64,000 nt of DNA from Jiella pelagia (GTDB taxonomy: Bacteria > Pseudomonadota > Alphaproteobacteria > Rhizobiales > Rhizobiaceae). Below are positions 11,169-22,784 of the stretch, in pieces. The notes below the pieces were generated by a model that worked only from the letters and a program-made list of their open reading frames with translations, had not been told where the DNA came from and made no database searches. Both the position numbers and the translations under genes were made by a program. Position 1 is the first letter of the stretch; every line of letters begins with the position of its first letter. The stretch lies in assembly GCF_026898155.1 (NCBI RefSeq), contig NZ_CP114029.1:317501-381500 (forward strand), in the 5' to 3' direction.

Positions 11169-11653
11169 CTGGTGACGCCGAAGACTTCGGCGCAGCGCGA
11201 GAAGCTGAAGCCTTCGCCATCGGTGTCGCGGCTGGTGCGGATATTGGTGATGATCCCACCGGAATTGGTCGAGATCTGCGCCTCGCAGCCGAGCCGTTCG
11301 GTCCGAGACGGAGAGAGCAGCACCTTGCCCGGCGGCGTCGCGTCCATCGCCATGTTGCCGCCGATGTTGATGATCGTCGAACCGCGCCGCTTTTCCTCGA
11401 ACTCGCGCTCCTGCTTGGTCATGTCCCGGTACTGCGCCGACACGGTCCGCTCGGTTTCGCCGCCCTGCCAGGTGTAGACGGTGCCGCCGTTGTTCAGATC
11501 GAAGGCGCTGACCGGCGGGCCGTATTGAGCGAAAAAGGCGTCGCTCGACTGGCCGATCCAGCGTCCCTGGATCGCCTGGTTGGCTTCCTCCGTTGTCGTG
11601 CAACCGGCCAGAAGGCCGAGGGCGACCATCCCCATCACCATGCTTTTCTTCAT
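11165..11653 (-). CDS. Lipoprotein of unknown function
   Basis: The 162-residue product starts MKKSMVMGM and has a lipobox ending at Cys18 (LLAGC), so it is a predicted lipoprotein. The mature part begins with a segment reminiscent of small outer-membrane-assembly-like lipoproteins (IQGRWIGQSSDAFFAQYGPP, then TVYTWQGG), followed by a charged stretch with EREFEEKRRG and a beta-rich C-terminus. The TAG stop lies inside the flanking palindromic repeat, so its last codon or two may come from repeat insertion. An earlier in-frame start at 11683 would bury the signal peptide and was not used. Confidence 0.75.
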   Translation of the reverse strand: MKKSMVMGMVALGLLAGCTTTEEANQAIQGRWIGQSSDAFFAQYGPPVSAFDLNNGGTVYTWQGGETERTVSAQYRDMTKQEREFEEKRRGSTIINIGGNMAMDATPPGKVLLSPSRTERLGCEAQISTNSGGIITNIRTSRDTDGEGFSFSRCAEVFGVTS

Positions 11654-11844
11654 CGATCGACGTCCCGTCTTCGCAGACCTCACCCAGCGCGAGGTCGACC
11701 GGAATGGTCGATGCGGGCAGCAGGGATGAAAAGTCCATGACCCAGCGTCTCACGTTGCATCGTCCCCAGAGATTTTTCTCGCTGACCCGGGATGCGTCAG
11801 ACCGAGGTGGCTGCGCCGACCGTCTCTCCTTTCGGACGACAGCT

Positions 11845-13392
11845 TCAAGCGGCGGTCTCGTCGTCCGTCTTCTCCAGCTTCGACAGGACACGATCCCGCA
11901 CCGAGGCTGTCGAGCCTTCCCCGTCGACAGACGACCAGCCGATCGTGCCGGTGGCCCTCGCGAGCTGGCGGCGGACGACGTCCGGCGTCGCGTCGGACGG
12001 ATCGCCAGACCGCGCGCCGACGCGGCGGACCAGCTTCTCGGCCGGCACGTCGAGCCAGATGCCGCGGAACGGGACTCCTGCCTCATTCGCCGCCGTCTCG
12101 ATCGCCGAGCGCTCTTCGGGGGTCGAAAACGTCGCGTCGGCAACGACCGCATGCCCCAGGCCGACGATCGCCACAGCCCGTTCGGAGAGGTCGCGATAGA
12201 CGTCCGCCGTCACCTCCGGCGCATAGGCCTCCGCACCCAGCCGCGTCTGCGGCGAAACCCCGTAGCGCGCCTTGCGCAGCCGGTCGCTCGACAGCGTCCG
12301 GGCGCCCGGCGCCGGGCCGATCTCGGGCGCGATCATGCGTGCGACGGTGGACTTGCCCGAGCCGGAGAGCCCGCCGACGGCGACGAGGCGTGGCGCCTTT
12401 TCGTCCAGAAGCGTCAGAGCAAGATCGAAGTAGCTTTTCGCCTCTTCCCGCTTTTCCTCGGCGCCCTCCTCCATGTCCTCGGAAGCCGTCGCCGCCACAT
12501 GGGCCCGCACCGCCGCGCGGACCGCCATGAAGTATGGCACGAGCGGCAGGCCGCCTTCGTCACCGGTAAGATCGAGATAGCGGTTGAGGACGAGATTGGC
12601 CTCTGCCTTCAGGTCCCGGTGCCAGAGGTCCATCAGGAGAAAGGCGAGATCGTAGAGGAGATCGGTGGTGCCGAGATCCTCGTCGAATTCCAGGCAGTCG
12701 AAGATCGTCGTCTCGCCGTCGACCAAGCAGATGTTCTTGAGGTGGAGATCGCCATGGCAGCGGCGGATCATCCCCACGCGTCCACGCCGGTCGAGGAGAT
12801 CGGCCAGCGCGGCATGCGTCTCGCGGAAGCGGGCATTGAAACCCTCGACCGCCTCCTTCGCAAAGACCTCGCCGCCGGCGAGCGCCGCCTCGTTGACGTC
12901 GAGGACGCCGGCCATGTGCGCCGCGCCGTCGTCTCGCGGCGTTGCCTCGATGCCCTGGTGGAACTCGGCGATCTGCCGCGCCAAGTTCTCAAGCAGTTCG
13001 TTCGTCAGTTTTCCGGCGACGGCCATGCGGTCGAACAGCGTGTCCTCGTCGAAGCGGACCATCTCGACGACCACGTCGACGAGATCGCCCTCGCCGTCCA
13101 GCGCCAGATCGCCGGAGGCCTCGCGGGTGATGCGCCTGATGCCGCGATAGAGCTGCGGTGCGGTGCGGCGGTTGAGTTCGACCTCTCGTTCGGCTGCCGC
13201 TAGCCGGAGTTCGGGGGTCGAGAAATCGACATAGGGAAGCTTCAGCGCCCGCTTCAGCTTCAAAGCGGTCTCGCGCCCGAGGAGGAGATGGGAAATGTGG
13301 GTCGTGACCTCCTCGATCCTCTCCGGATCGTCGCCGAGAAGTTCGCTCGCCTTCAGGAAGGCGATCACCTTCGCCTGGTTCTCATCCATCAT
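11845..13392 (-). CDS. Bifunctional phosphotransferase-like / P-loop kinase fusion protein
   Basis: The 515-residue protein has two parts. Residues 1 to about 330 resemble an aminoglycoside phosphotransferase-type kinase with the catalytic RCHGDLHLKNICL and the metal-binding IFDCLEFDEDLG. From about 335 there is a P-loop kinase with Walker A GGLSGSGKSTVA, an SSDRLRKARYG lid region and ADATFSTPEERSAIE. This architecture is a known conserved fusion (COG2187 plus COG0645), but its substrate is unknown. It is a single gene; the gap of 191 bases to the lipoprotein holds no other reading frame I support. Confidence 0.83.
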   Translation of the reverse strand: MMDENQAKVIAFLKASELLGDDPERIEEVTTHISHLLLGRETALKLKRALKLPYVDFSTPELRLAAAEREVELNRRTAPQLYRGIRRITREASGDLALDGEGDLVDVVVEMVRFDEDTLFDRMAVAGKLTNELLENLARQIAEFHQGIEATPRDDGAAHMAGVLDVNEAALAGGEVFAKEAVEGFNARFRETHAALADLLDRRGRVGMIRRCHGDLHLKNICLVDGETTIFDCLEFDEDLGTTDLLYDLAFLLMDLWHRDLKAEANLVLNRYLDLTGDEGGLPLVPYFMAVRAAVRAHVAATASEDMEEGAEEKREEAKSYFDLALTLLDEKAPRLVAVGGLSGSGKSTVARMIAPEIGPAPGARTLSSDRLRKARYGVSPQTRLGAEAYAPEVTADVYRDLSERAVAIVGLGHAVVADATFSTPEERSAIETAANEAGVPFRGIWLDVPAEKLVRRVGARSGDPSDATPDVVRRQLARATGTIGWSSVDGEGSTASVRDRVLSKLEKTDDETAA

Positions 13393-13528
13393 CGCCCATA
13401 TCCCCGCATGTCGGTGGCCGCGCCGTATGCCCTTGCCGACGTGTCCACGCCTTCACCTTGACCGGGATCAAGTCGGCGGCGGCAAGGCCGTGCTACTTCG
13501 TTCCCTCGACATAGGAGGAGGTCGCAGG

Positions 13529-13882
13529 ATGACAGCGCAGCTTTTGAAATTCGGACCGGCGTCGGGACTGTTGGCAGGCTGTGCGCTCCTTTTCGGCAGC
13601 GCGCTGACGGCAACGGCCGAGGACCTGTCGCAGTTGGCGGTCGGCCAGCGGCTTCTCGAAGAGAACTGTGCCCGCTGCCACGCCGTCACGCGGATCGGAG
13701 ACAGCCCGCACCCGCAGGCACCCCCCTTCCGCACGCTGTCGGAGCGCTATCCCGTCGGCCAGATCGAGGAAGCCCTGGTGGAAGGCCTGTCGACGGGCCA
13801 TCCCGACATGCCGGAGTTCATCTTCACGCCGGCCAAGGCCGCGGCGATCATCGCCTATATGACAAGCATCCAGGCCAAGTGA
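13529..13882 (+). CDS. Periplasmic class I c-type cytochrome
   Basis: GGAGGAGGTCGCAGG precedes the ATG at 13529. The 117-residue protein has an N-terminal signal peptide (cleavage near TATAED), one haem-attachment site CARCH and a downstream Met ligand in GHPDMPEF. It is a small monohaem electron carrier. The partner is unknown; it converges on the ABC exporter genes and has no oxidase or dehydrogenase beside it. Confidence 0.87.
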   Translation: MTAQLLKFGPASGLLAGCALLFGSALTATAEDLSQLAVGQRLLEENCARCHAVTRIGDSPHPQAPPFRTLSERYPVGQIEEALVEGLSTGHPDMPEFIFTPAKAAAIIAYMTSIQAK

Positions 13883-13943
13883 GTTCGACGCGCGCGGGCG
13901 CCGACGGTTCCTCGACCTGGCGAGCGTTGTCGCCAGCGGGCGT

Positions 13944-15850
13944 TCACTCCGCCGCCGCGCTCTCGTCCTCCTGCCTCTCACCGCCGAACAGAAAGCCGCC
14001 CGACTGGCGCCGCCACAGACTGGCATAGAGGCCGTTCTTAGCCAGCAGCGTCTCGTGGTTGCCCTCTTCGACGATCGCGCCCTTGTCGAGGACGATCAGC
14101 CGGTCCATCGCCGCGATGGTCGACAGGCGGTGGGCGATGGCGATCACCGTCTTGCCGGCCATCATCCGGGTGAGGTTCTCCTGGATCGCCGCCTCGACCT
14201 CGGAATCGAGCGCCGAGGTCGCTTCGTCGAGAACCAGGATCGGCGCGTCCTTCAGGAGCACCCGGGCGATGGCGATGCGCTGGCGCTGGCCACCGGAGAG
14301 CTTGATGCCGCGCTCGCCGACATGGGCGTCGTAGCCGGTGCGACCCTTCGGATCGCGAAGGCTAGGGATGAAGTCTTCCGCATTCGCCCGCTCGGCCGCC
14401 AGAAGCACCTCGTCGTCCTCGGCGTCGGGCTTGCCGAAGGCGATGTTGTCGCGGATCGAGCGGTGGAGCAGCGAGGTGTCCTGGGTGACCACGCCGATCG
14501 CCGCCCGCAGCGAATCCTGCGTGACCGTCGCGATGTCCTGCCCGTCGATCAGGATGCGGCCGCCCTCGAGGTCGTAGAGCCGCAGCAGGAGGTTGACGAG
14601 GGTGGTCTTGCCGGCGCCGGAGCGGCCGACGAGCCCGACCTTTTCGCCCGCCCGAATGTCGAGCGAGAGCTTCGAGATGACGCCCTCGCCCTTGCCATAA
14701 TGGAAGGTCACGTCGTCGTAGCGGATGCCGCCCTGCTGCGCCCGAAGCGGCTGGGCGTTCGGCGCGTCGACGAGGGTCGGCAGCCGGGTGATCGTCGCCA
14801 CGGCGTCCTGGATGGTGCCGTAGTTGCGCACGAGGCCGTTGATGTTGAACATCATCCAGCCGGACATCTGGTTGAGCCGCAGCACCAGCCCGAGCGCCGT
14901 CGCGACGCCGCCGACCGACACCGAGCCGGCCTGCCAGCCGAGAACGGCGATGATGCCGACGCCGGTCATCATGAAGCCGTTGAGGACGGCGACGACGGTC
15001 CTGACCTCAGTGATCGCCCGGGTCGAGCGCCGGGTCATGTCGACGAGATGGACGAAGCCGTTCTTGACGAATTCGTCCTCCTTGCGGGACGAATCGAACA
15101 GCTTGACCGACAGGATGTTGGTGAAGCTGTCCACCACCCGGCCCGAGACGATCGAGCGGGCGTCGGCCGAGGCACGCCCATATTTGCGGATCTTCGGCAG
15201 AAGGTTGCGGACGATCCAGACATAGCCCGCCGCCCACAGGACAAGGACGACGGCCATGCGCCAGTCGATGGCGCCGAGGATCGTCACGGTCAGGAAGATG
15301 AAGGTGACGAAGGACCAGAAGGTCTGGAGGATCGTGGTGATGAAGTCGCCCGTCGCCGCGCCCACCTGCTGGACCTTCTGGGCGAGCCGTCCGCCGAAGT
15401 CGTTCTGGAAGAAGGTGTAGGCCTGCTCCATCAGCCGGCGGTAGCTCTGCCAGCGGATGCGATTGTAGAAGCTCGGGCTGATCACCTGTTCTTCGAGCAC
15501 GGAGGAGACGAAGAGCAGCGCCGCGCGGCCGATCAGCGTGACGAAGAGCAGCCCGGCGATCAGCCAGAAATGCTCCGCCAGGAGCGTTTCCGGCGTCGAG
15601 CGGCCGAGCGCGTCGACCAGCCAGCCGACGCCGGTGAACAAGAGCGCCTCGACGCCGCCGGTCAGGCCCCCGACGATCAGGAGGCCGACCAGCGGCCCCT
15701 TCGCCTGCTTGGCGAAGTGCCAGATGAAGGCGTTGGTGTCGGCGGGAAGCGGCTTCAGGTGACCGGTGCGGTAGACACCGTCCGGATCGGGACCGGTATC
15801 GTCCTCGAACGGATCGAGGACGTTCTCGAAGCGCTGGAGCAGGCGGTCCA

Positions 15851-15854
<4 letters not shown>
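13944..15854 (-). CDS. ABC exporter half-transporter (permease fused to ATPase), second of pair
   Basis: The 636-residue protein has a type-1 exporter membrane domain (about residues 45-350, several hydrophobic segments) followed by a nucleotide-binding domain with Walker A GLVGRSGAGKTTL, signature LSGGQRQRIAIA and Walker B ILVLDEATSALD. The start ATG overlaps the stop of the upstream homologue, so the two are co-translated and probably form a heterodimer exporting lipid, drug or peptide. The cargo cannot be read from sequence. Confidence 0.9.
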
Positions 15855-17728
<1,874 letters not shown>

Positions 17729-18191
17729 TCGTATTTCCTGACATTTCTGGACGGCCGCCGCCCGGCGCAGATCGTGGCGCAGGGGCAGCTCGCAGGGGTC
17801 CTTCGCCGCGCGTGCATAAAGGGCCGATCTCGTTGGCAGATATAAGACGCCCGACAAGAAAGTTCAGGCCCCGGAACGCCAGCGGCGATCCGTCCCGCGT
17901 GCCCGCTCCCGGTGTTCCCCACAGATCGCCCGGGTCGTGCGGGTACATCTGGACGCGGGACGTTGCGATCAACTGAAGTTGTCCACAGACCGGGTGCACG
18001 CGCGCTTTGGCCGCCGGCACCGGCTGAATTCCTCGGATGCGCTCGATTTCCCTGTCGCGGCAGGGATTTGCCTTCCGTTTGGGCAAGTTCGCGATCTGTG
18101 CAGCCCCTCTGGACTTGTCGCCAAAAAATAGAGCAGTTTGAAGTCCAGCGCGCACGAGCGGGTGCGCCATCCACCCTTCTGCGAGGCGAAT
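17729..18191. promoter_or_regulatory. 463-base divergent intergenic region
   Basis: No coding frame with codon character is seen. It must carry the promoters of the exporter pair (-) and of oppA (+). Two weak DnaA-box-like words, TTGTCCACA at 17979 and TTCCCCACA near 17914, are present but isolated. I see no operator I can name. Confidence 0.4.
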
Positions 18192-19781
18192 ATGACTTTC
18201 TCCTTCAAGACCTTCACCGGGGCGCTGGCGCTCTCCACCCTGCTGGCCTTGGGCTCCGCCCACGCCAAGGAACTCGTCATGTACAATGGCGGAGACGTGA
18301 CCTCGCTCGACCCGCACAAGCTGTCGGGCGACTGGGAGGACCGGGTCGAGGGCGACATCTTCGAGGGCCTGTTCACCGAGGACGCAACGGCCAAGCCGAT
18401 TCCCGGCGTCGCGGAAAGCCACGAGACCTCCGAGGACGGACTGACCTGGACCTTCAAGCTGCGCGACGATGCCAAGTGGTCCGACGGCGAGCCGGTGACG
18501 GCGGAGGATTTCGTCTTCGCCTTCAAGCGGCTGATGGACCCGAAGACGGCGGCGCAATACGCCTATCTGCAATATCCGATCAAGAACGCCGAGGCGATCA
18601 ACACCGGCAAGATCGACGACCTCGAGCAGCTCGGCGTCAAGGCCGTCGACGACAAGACGCTGGAGATCACCCTCGAGCAACCGGTGCCCTATTATCCGAG
18701 CCTTTTGACCCACTACACCGCCTATCCCGTGCCGAAGCACCTGATCGACAAGGTCGGCGACGAGTGGGTGCAGATCGCCAACATCGTCACCGACGGGCCC
18801 TACAAGCCGGTCGAGTGGGTGCCGGGCAGCCATGTCCTCACCGCCAAGAACGAGCACTGGCATGGCGGCCCCGACACGCTCGACATCGACGGCGTCCGCT
18901 TCCTGTCGATGGAGGACGTCTCGGCCGGTTTCCGCCGCTACCAGGCCGGCGAGATCGACCTGATGACCGACTATCCCAAGGACCAGTTCAAGTTCATCCA
19001 GGAGAACATGCCGGGCCAGGGCCATTTCGCCCCCTTCGCCGGCCTCTATTACTACGTCTTCAATACCGCCAAGCCGCCCTTCGACGACGAGAAGGTGCGC
19101 GAGGCCCTGTCTCTGGCGGTCTATCGCGAGGTCATCGGGGCAAAGGTGCTCGGCTCGGGCGAGCCGCCGGCCTTCGGCTGGGTGCCGCCGGGCATGAACA
19201 ACTATCCCGAGGAAGGCGCCCGCTTCGACTGGGCGAACGAGGCCTATCCCGCGCGCCTCGAAAAGGCCAAGGCGCTTCTTGAGGAAGCCGGCTACGGCCC
19301 GGACAAGCCGCTGAACGTCACGCTCAGCTACAACACCAACGACAATCACAAACGTGTCGCCGTCGCCATCGCCGCGATGTGGAAGCCGCTCGGCGTCAAT
19401 GTCAGCCTCGAAAACACCGAGGTGAAGGTGCACTACGCCAATCTGCGCCAGGGCGCCTTTGAGGTCGCGAGAGCCGGCTGGCTCGCCGACTTCAACGATC
19501 CGGTCAACTTCCTCGACCTTCTGAAGTCCGGCATCGAGATGAATTATGGCCAGTGGTCGAACCCCGACTACAACCAGCTGCTCGACGAGGCCGCCAAGAC
19601 CCAGGATCTCGATCAGCGCGCCGGCATGCTGGAAAAGGCGGAAAAGATCGCGCTCGACCAGGACGCGGCACTGCCGATCTACTTCTACCTTTCGGAGAAC
19701 ATCGTCTCGCCGAAGATCGAGGGCTTCGTCGACAACGTCTTCGACAAGCACCGCACCCGCTGGCTGTCGATGACCGAGTAG
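18192..19781 (+). CDS. oppA: Oligopeptide ABC transporter substrate-binding protein
   Basis: The 529-residue protein has a Sec signal peptide (cleavage near GSAHAKE) and the family 5 solute-binding domain: GGDVTSLDPHKLSG, IFEGLFTEDA, DGLTWTFKLRDDAKWSDGEPVTAEDF and LYYYVFNTAKPPFDDEKVREALS. It binds oligopeptides in the periplasm and delivers them to OppBC. It is the first gene of a five-gene operon. The 116-base gap to oppB holds G/C-rich inverted sequence that may damp downstream expression. Confidence 0.94.
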   Translation: MTFSFKTFTGALALSTLLALGSAHAKELVMYNGGDVTSLDPHKLSGDWEDRVEGDIFEGLFTEDATAKPIPGVAESHETSEDGLTWTFKLRDDAKWSDGEPVTAEDFVFAFKRLMDPKTAAQYAYLQYPIKNAEAINTGKIDDLEQLGVKAVDDKTLEITLEQPVPYYPSLLTHYTAYPVPKHLIDKVGDEWVQIANIVTDGPYKPVEWVPGSHVLTAKNEHWHGGPDTLDIDGVRFLSMEDVSAGFRRYQAGEIDLMTDYPKDQFKFIQENMPGQGHFAPFAGLYYYVFNTAKPPFDDEKVREALSLAVYREVIGAKVLGSGEPPAFGWVPPGMNNYPEEGARFDWANEAYPARLEKAKALLEEAGYGPDKPLNVTLSYNTNDNHKRVAVAIAAMWKPLGVNVSLENTEVKVHYANLRQGAFEVARAGWLADFNDPVNFLDLLKSGIEMNYGQWSNPDYNQLLDEAAKTQDLDQRAGMLEKAEKIALDQDAALPIYFYLSENIVSPKIEGFVDNVFDKHRTRWLSMTE

Positions 19782-19897
19782 GGCCGGAGGCGCGAGGCCG
19801 CCCTCGACCCGTCTGCCGTTTCATGTGGTGACGGACACGCCGTTTCGCACCGGGGCCGATCAACGAGCCCCGGGCCTCTCACGGAATAGATCCTGAC

Positions 19898-20821
19898 ATG
19901 CTGATCTTCGTCCTGAAGCGGCTGGCCTCGACGATCCCGGTCGTTCTGATCGCGATCACCGCCTGCTTCTTCATCCTGCGGCTCGCCCCCGGCGGGCCGT
20001 TCGACCAGGAGCGCGCGCTTCCACCGGAAGTTCTGGCCAATCTGCGCGCCTACTACCATCTCGACGACAGCCTGATCGTCCAGTACTTCCGCTATCTCGG
20101 CCGCCTCGCCGTGCTCGACCTCGGGCCGTCCTTCGTCACCAAGGACTTCACCGTCGCGCGGCAGATCGCCATCGGCCTGCCCTATACGCTGATCCTCGGC
20201 GGCTCGGCCTTTCTCCTCGCCATCGTCGGCGGCATCGTCGCCGGCATCTACGGCGCGCTCTATCACAACCGCTCGGCCGATTGGCTGATCGGCGCCGTCG
20301 CGATGACCGGCCTCGTCGTGCCGAACTTCCTCGTCGCGCCGATCCTGCAGCTGGTCTTCGGCGTCCGGCTCGGCTGGCTGCCGGTCGGCGGCTGGGGCGA
20401 CGGCGGCCCGCGCTTCCTGCTCCTGCCGGTGATCGTCCTCGCTCTGCCGCACATCGCCCGCATCTCGCGGCTGATGCGCGGCTCGTTGATCGAGACGATG
20501 AACTCCAACTTCATCAAGACGGCGACGGCCAAGGGGATCGGGCGCCGGCGCGTCGTCCTGAGACACGCTCTCCGCCCGGCGTTGACCCCCGTCGTGTCCT
20601 ATCTCGGCCCGGCGGCTGGCTATCTCCTCACCGGCTCGATCGTCGTCGAACAGATCTTCGGCATTCCCGGCATCGGCCGCTATTTCATCAATGCCGCGCT
20701 CAACCGCGACTACGGCATGGTTCTCGGCACGGTGATCTTCTACATGGCGCTGATCGTCGTCCTGAACCTCCTCGTCGATCTCGCCTATGCCTGGCTCGAT
20801 CCGAAGGTGCGCCAGCGATGA
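19898..20821 (+). CDS. oppB: Oligopeptide ABC transporter permease OppB
   Basis: The 307-residue inner-membrane protein begins with a membrane segment and the family landmark RLAPGGPFDQER, and has about six hydrophobic segments plus the EAA coupling loop TATAKGIGRRRVVLRHALRP. It forms the translocation pore with OppC. Its TGA overlaps the ATG of oppC (ATGA). Confidence 0.94.
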   Translation: MLIFVLKRLASTIPVVLIAITACFFILRLAPGGPFDQERALPPEVLANLRAYYHLDDSLIVQYFRYLGRLAVLDLGPSFVTKDFTVARQIAIGLPYTLILGGSAFLLAIVGGIVAGIYGALYHNRSADWLIGAVAMTGLVVPNFLVAPILQLVFGVRLGWLPVGGWGDGGPRFLLLPVIVLALPHIARISRLMRGSLIETMNSNFIKTATAKGIGRRRVVLRHALRPALTPVVSYLGPAAGYLLTGSIVVEQIFGIPGIGRYFINAALNRDYGMVLGTVIFYMALIVVLNLLVDLAYAWLDPKVRQR

Positions 20822-21741
20822 CCCTTTACGTCGGCAAGCGCGAGGCGCTGGAAGACGCCTTCATCGGCCGCGACGACGAGATGCCGCGCGGCAAGCCCCG
20901 CTCGGTGACCCGCGACGCCATGCGGCGGCTGCGCGCCAACAAGGCGGCGATGACGGCGCTGTTCGTCTTTTCGTTCATCGTTCTGGCGGCGATCTTCGGC
21001 CCCTATCTTATCCCCTACGACTACGAGACGCCGGACTGGAACGCCTTCACCGCGCCGCCCTCCATCGAGAGTGGCCACTATTTCGGCACCGACCAGAACG
21101 GCCGCGACCTCCTCGCCCGCACCCTCTACGGCACCCGCATCTCGCTGCTCGTCGCGCTCATCGCCACCACCGTCTCCGTCTTCGTCGGCGTCCTCTATGG
21201 CGCGGTGTCGGGCTTTGCCGGGGGACGGATCGACAGCGCCATGATGCGCTTCGTCGACGTCATGTACGCACTTCCCTACATCCTCTTCGTCATTCTCCTC
21301 ATGGTGATGTTCGGGCGAAACGTCTTCCTCTTGTTCGCCGCGATCGGCCTCTTGGAATGGCTGACCATGGCGCGCATCGTCCGCGGCCAGACCCTGTCCC
21401 TGAAGGAGAAGGAGTTCGTCGAGGCGGCGCGGGCGGCGGGAGCGTCGAGCTTCACCATCATCCTGCGCCACATCGTGCCGAACCTCGTCGGCCCGGTGGT
21501 CATCTACGCCTCGCTGACCATCCCGGAGATCGTCATCACCGAGAGCTTCCTGTCCTATCTCGGCTTCGGCGTGCAGGAGCCGCTGACCTCCCTCGGCACG
21601 CTGATCTCCGAAGGCACCGACGCCATCGGCGCCGCCGACTGGCTGCTGTTCTTCCCCGGCGGCGTGCTGGTGACGATGCTCCTCGCCCTCGCCTTCATCG
21701 GCGACGGCCTGCGCGACGCCTTCGACCCGAAGGACCGGTGA
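20818..21741 (+). CDS. oppC: Oligopeptide ABC transporter permease OppC
   Basis: The 307-residue permease has the OppC N-terminal domain (RLRANKAAMTALFVF), the conserved HYFGTDQNGRDLLARTLYG and the EAA loop EAARAAGASSFTIILRHIVP. It pairs with OppB. The start overlaps oppB by four bases and the stop overlaps oppD by one base (TGATG). Confidence 0.94.
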   Translation: MTLYVGKREALEDAFIGRDDEMPRGKPRSVTRDAMRRLRANKAAMTALFVFSFIVLAAIFGPYLIPYDYETPDWNAFTAPPSIESGHYFGTDQNGRDLLARTLYGTRISLLVALIATTVSVFVGVLYGAVSGFAGGRIDSAMMRFVDVMYALPYILFVILLMVMFGRNVFLLFAAIGLLEWLTMARIVRGQTLSLKEKEFVEAARAAGASSFTIILRHIVPNLVGPVVIYASLTIPEIVITESFLSYLGFGVQEPLTSLGTLISEGTDAIGAADWLLFFPGGVLVTMLLALAFIGDGLRDAFDPKDR

Positions 21742-22784
21742 TGGCCATGGCGAAAAGCACGGACACAAACCAGCCCCTCCTCGCCCTCTCCGACTACACC
21801 ATCCGCTTCGCCACCCCCGACGGCACGGTGAAGGCGGTGAACGGCCTCGACCTGTCCGTCGGACGCGGCGAAACGGTCGCCGTCGTCGGCGAATCCGGGT
21901 CGGGCAAGAGCCAGACCTTCAACGGCGTGTTCGGCCTTCTGGCCGGCAACGCCCTGACCGCCGGCCAAGCGACATTCGAGGGCCGCGATCTCCTGAAACT
22001 GTCGCCGCGCGAGCTAGACACCGTGCGCGGCGCCGACATGGCGATGGTCTTCCAGGACCCGATGACGGCCCTCAACCCGGCGATGAAGATCAAGCACCAG
22101 CTGTCGGAGACGCTGAAGGTCCACAAGGGGCTGAAGCGCCGCGCGGCAGAGGCGCAGGCGCTGGCGATGCTGAAGACCGTCGGCATCCCCGAGGCCGAGC
22201 GGCGCATCGAGCAGTATCCGCACGAGCTTTCGGGTGGCATGCGCCAGCGCGTCGTCATCGCCATGGCGCTTCTGTGCCGGCCGAAGCTGATCGTCGCCGA
22301 CGAACCGACGACGGCCCTCGACGTGACCATCCAGGCGCAGATCCTCGATCTCTTCCGCGACCTGACCACCGACGCCGGCACCGCGCTCGTCCTCATCACC
22401 CACGATCTCGGCGTCGTCGCGGGCATCGCCGACAAGGTGGTGGTCATGTATGCCGGCCGGATCGTCGAGGAGGCCGGCGTCGACGCGCTCTTCGCGCGCC
22501 CGGCCATGCCCTATACCGCCGCCCTCATCCGCTCGATCCCGCGGGTCGACCGGGACGTCGAGGCGGTCGAGCCGATCGGCGGGCGGCCGCCGGATCTCAT
22601 TCATCCGCCGACCGGCTGCCCCTTCCATCCGCGCTGCCGCTTTGCCGAGGACAAGTGCCGCAGCGAGCGCCCGCCGCTGGCCGAGATCGAGCCCGGCCGC
22701 CGCGCCGCCTGCTGGTTCCCCTTCATCGACGAGACCTCCGCGACCGGAGACACCGTAAGATCCCCGGAGACGCTCGATGGCTGA
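21741..22784 (+). CDS. oppD: Oligopeptide ABC transporter ATPase OppD
   Basis: The 347-residue ATPase has Walker A GESGSGKS, Q-loop MVFQDPMTALNP, signature ELSGGMRQRVVIA, Walker B LIVADEPTTALD and the His switch LITHDLG, followed by the oligopeptide-transporter C-terminal domain with a four-cysteine iron-sulfur-like cluster region (CPFHPRCRFAEDKC and a later Cys). It energises import together with OppF. The start shares one base with the oppC stop. Confidence 0.94.
   Translation: MAMAKSTDTNQPLLALSDYTIRFATPDGTVKAVNGLDLSVGRGETVAVVGESGSGKSQTFNGVFGLLAGNALTAGQATFEGRDLLKLSPRELDTVRGADMAMVFQDPMTALNPAMKIKHQLSETLKVHKGLKRRAAEAQALAMLKTVGIPEAERRIEQYPHELSGGMRQRVVIAMALLCRPKLIVADEPTTALDVTIQAQILDLFRDLTTDAGTALVLITHDLGVVAGIADKVVVMYAGRIVEEAGVDALFARPAMPYTAALIRSIPRVDRDVEAVEPIGGRPPDLIHPPTGCPFHPRCRFAEDKCRSERPPLAEIEPGRRAACWFPFIDETSATGDTVRSPETLDG

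Noticed and set aside
17910-17990. DnaA boxes or a replication origin upstream of oppA
   Set aside because: Only two imperfect words without an AT-rich unwinding region or dnaA/parA neighbours.
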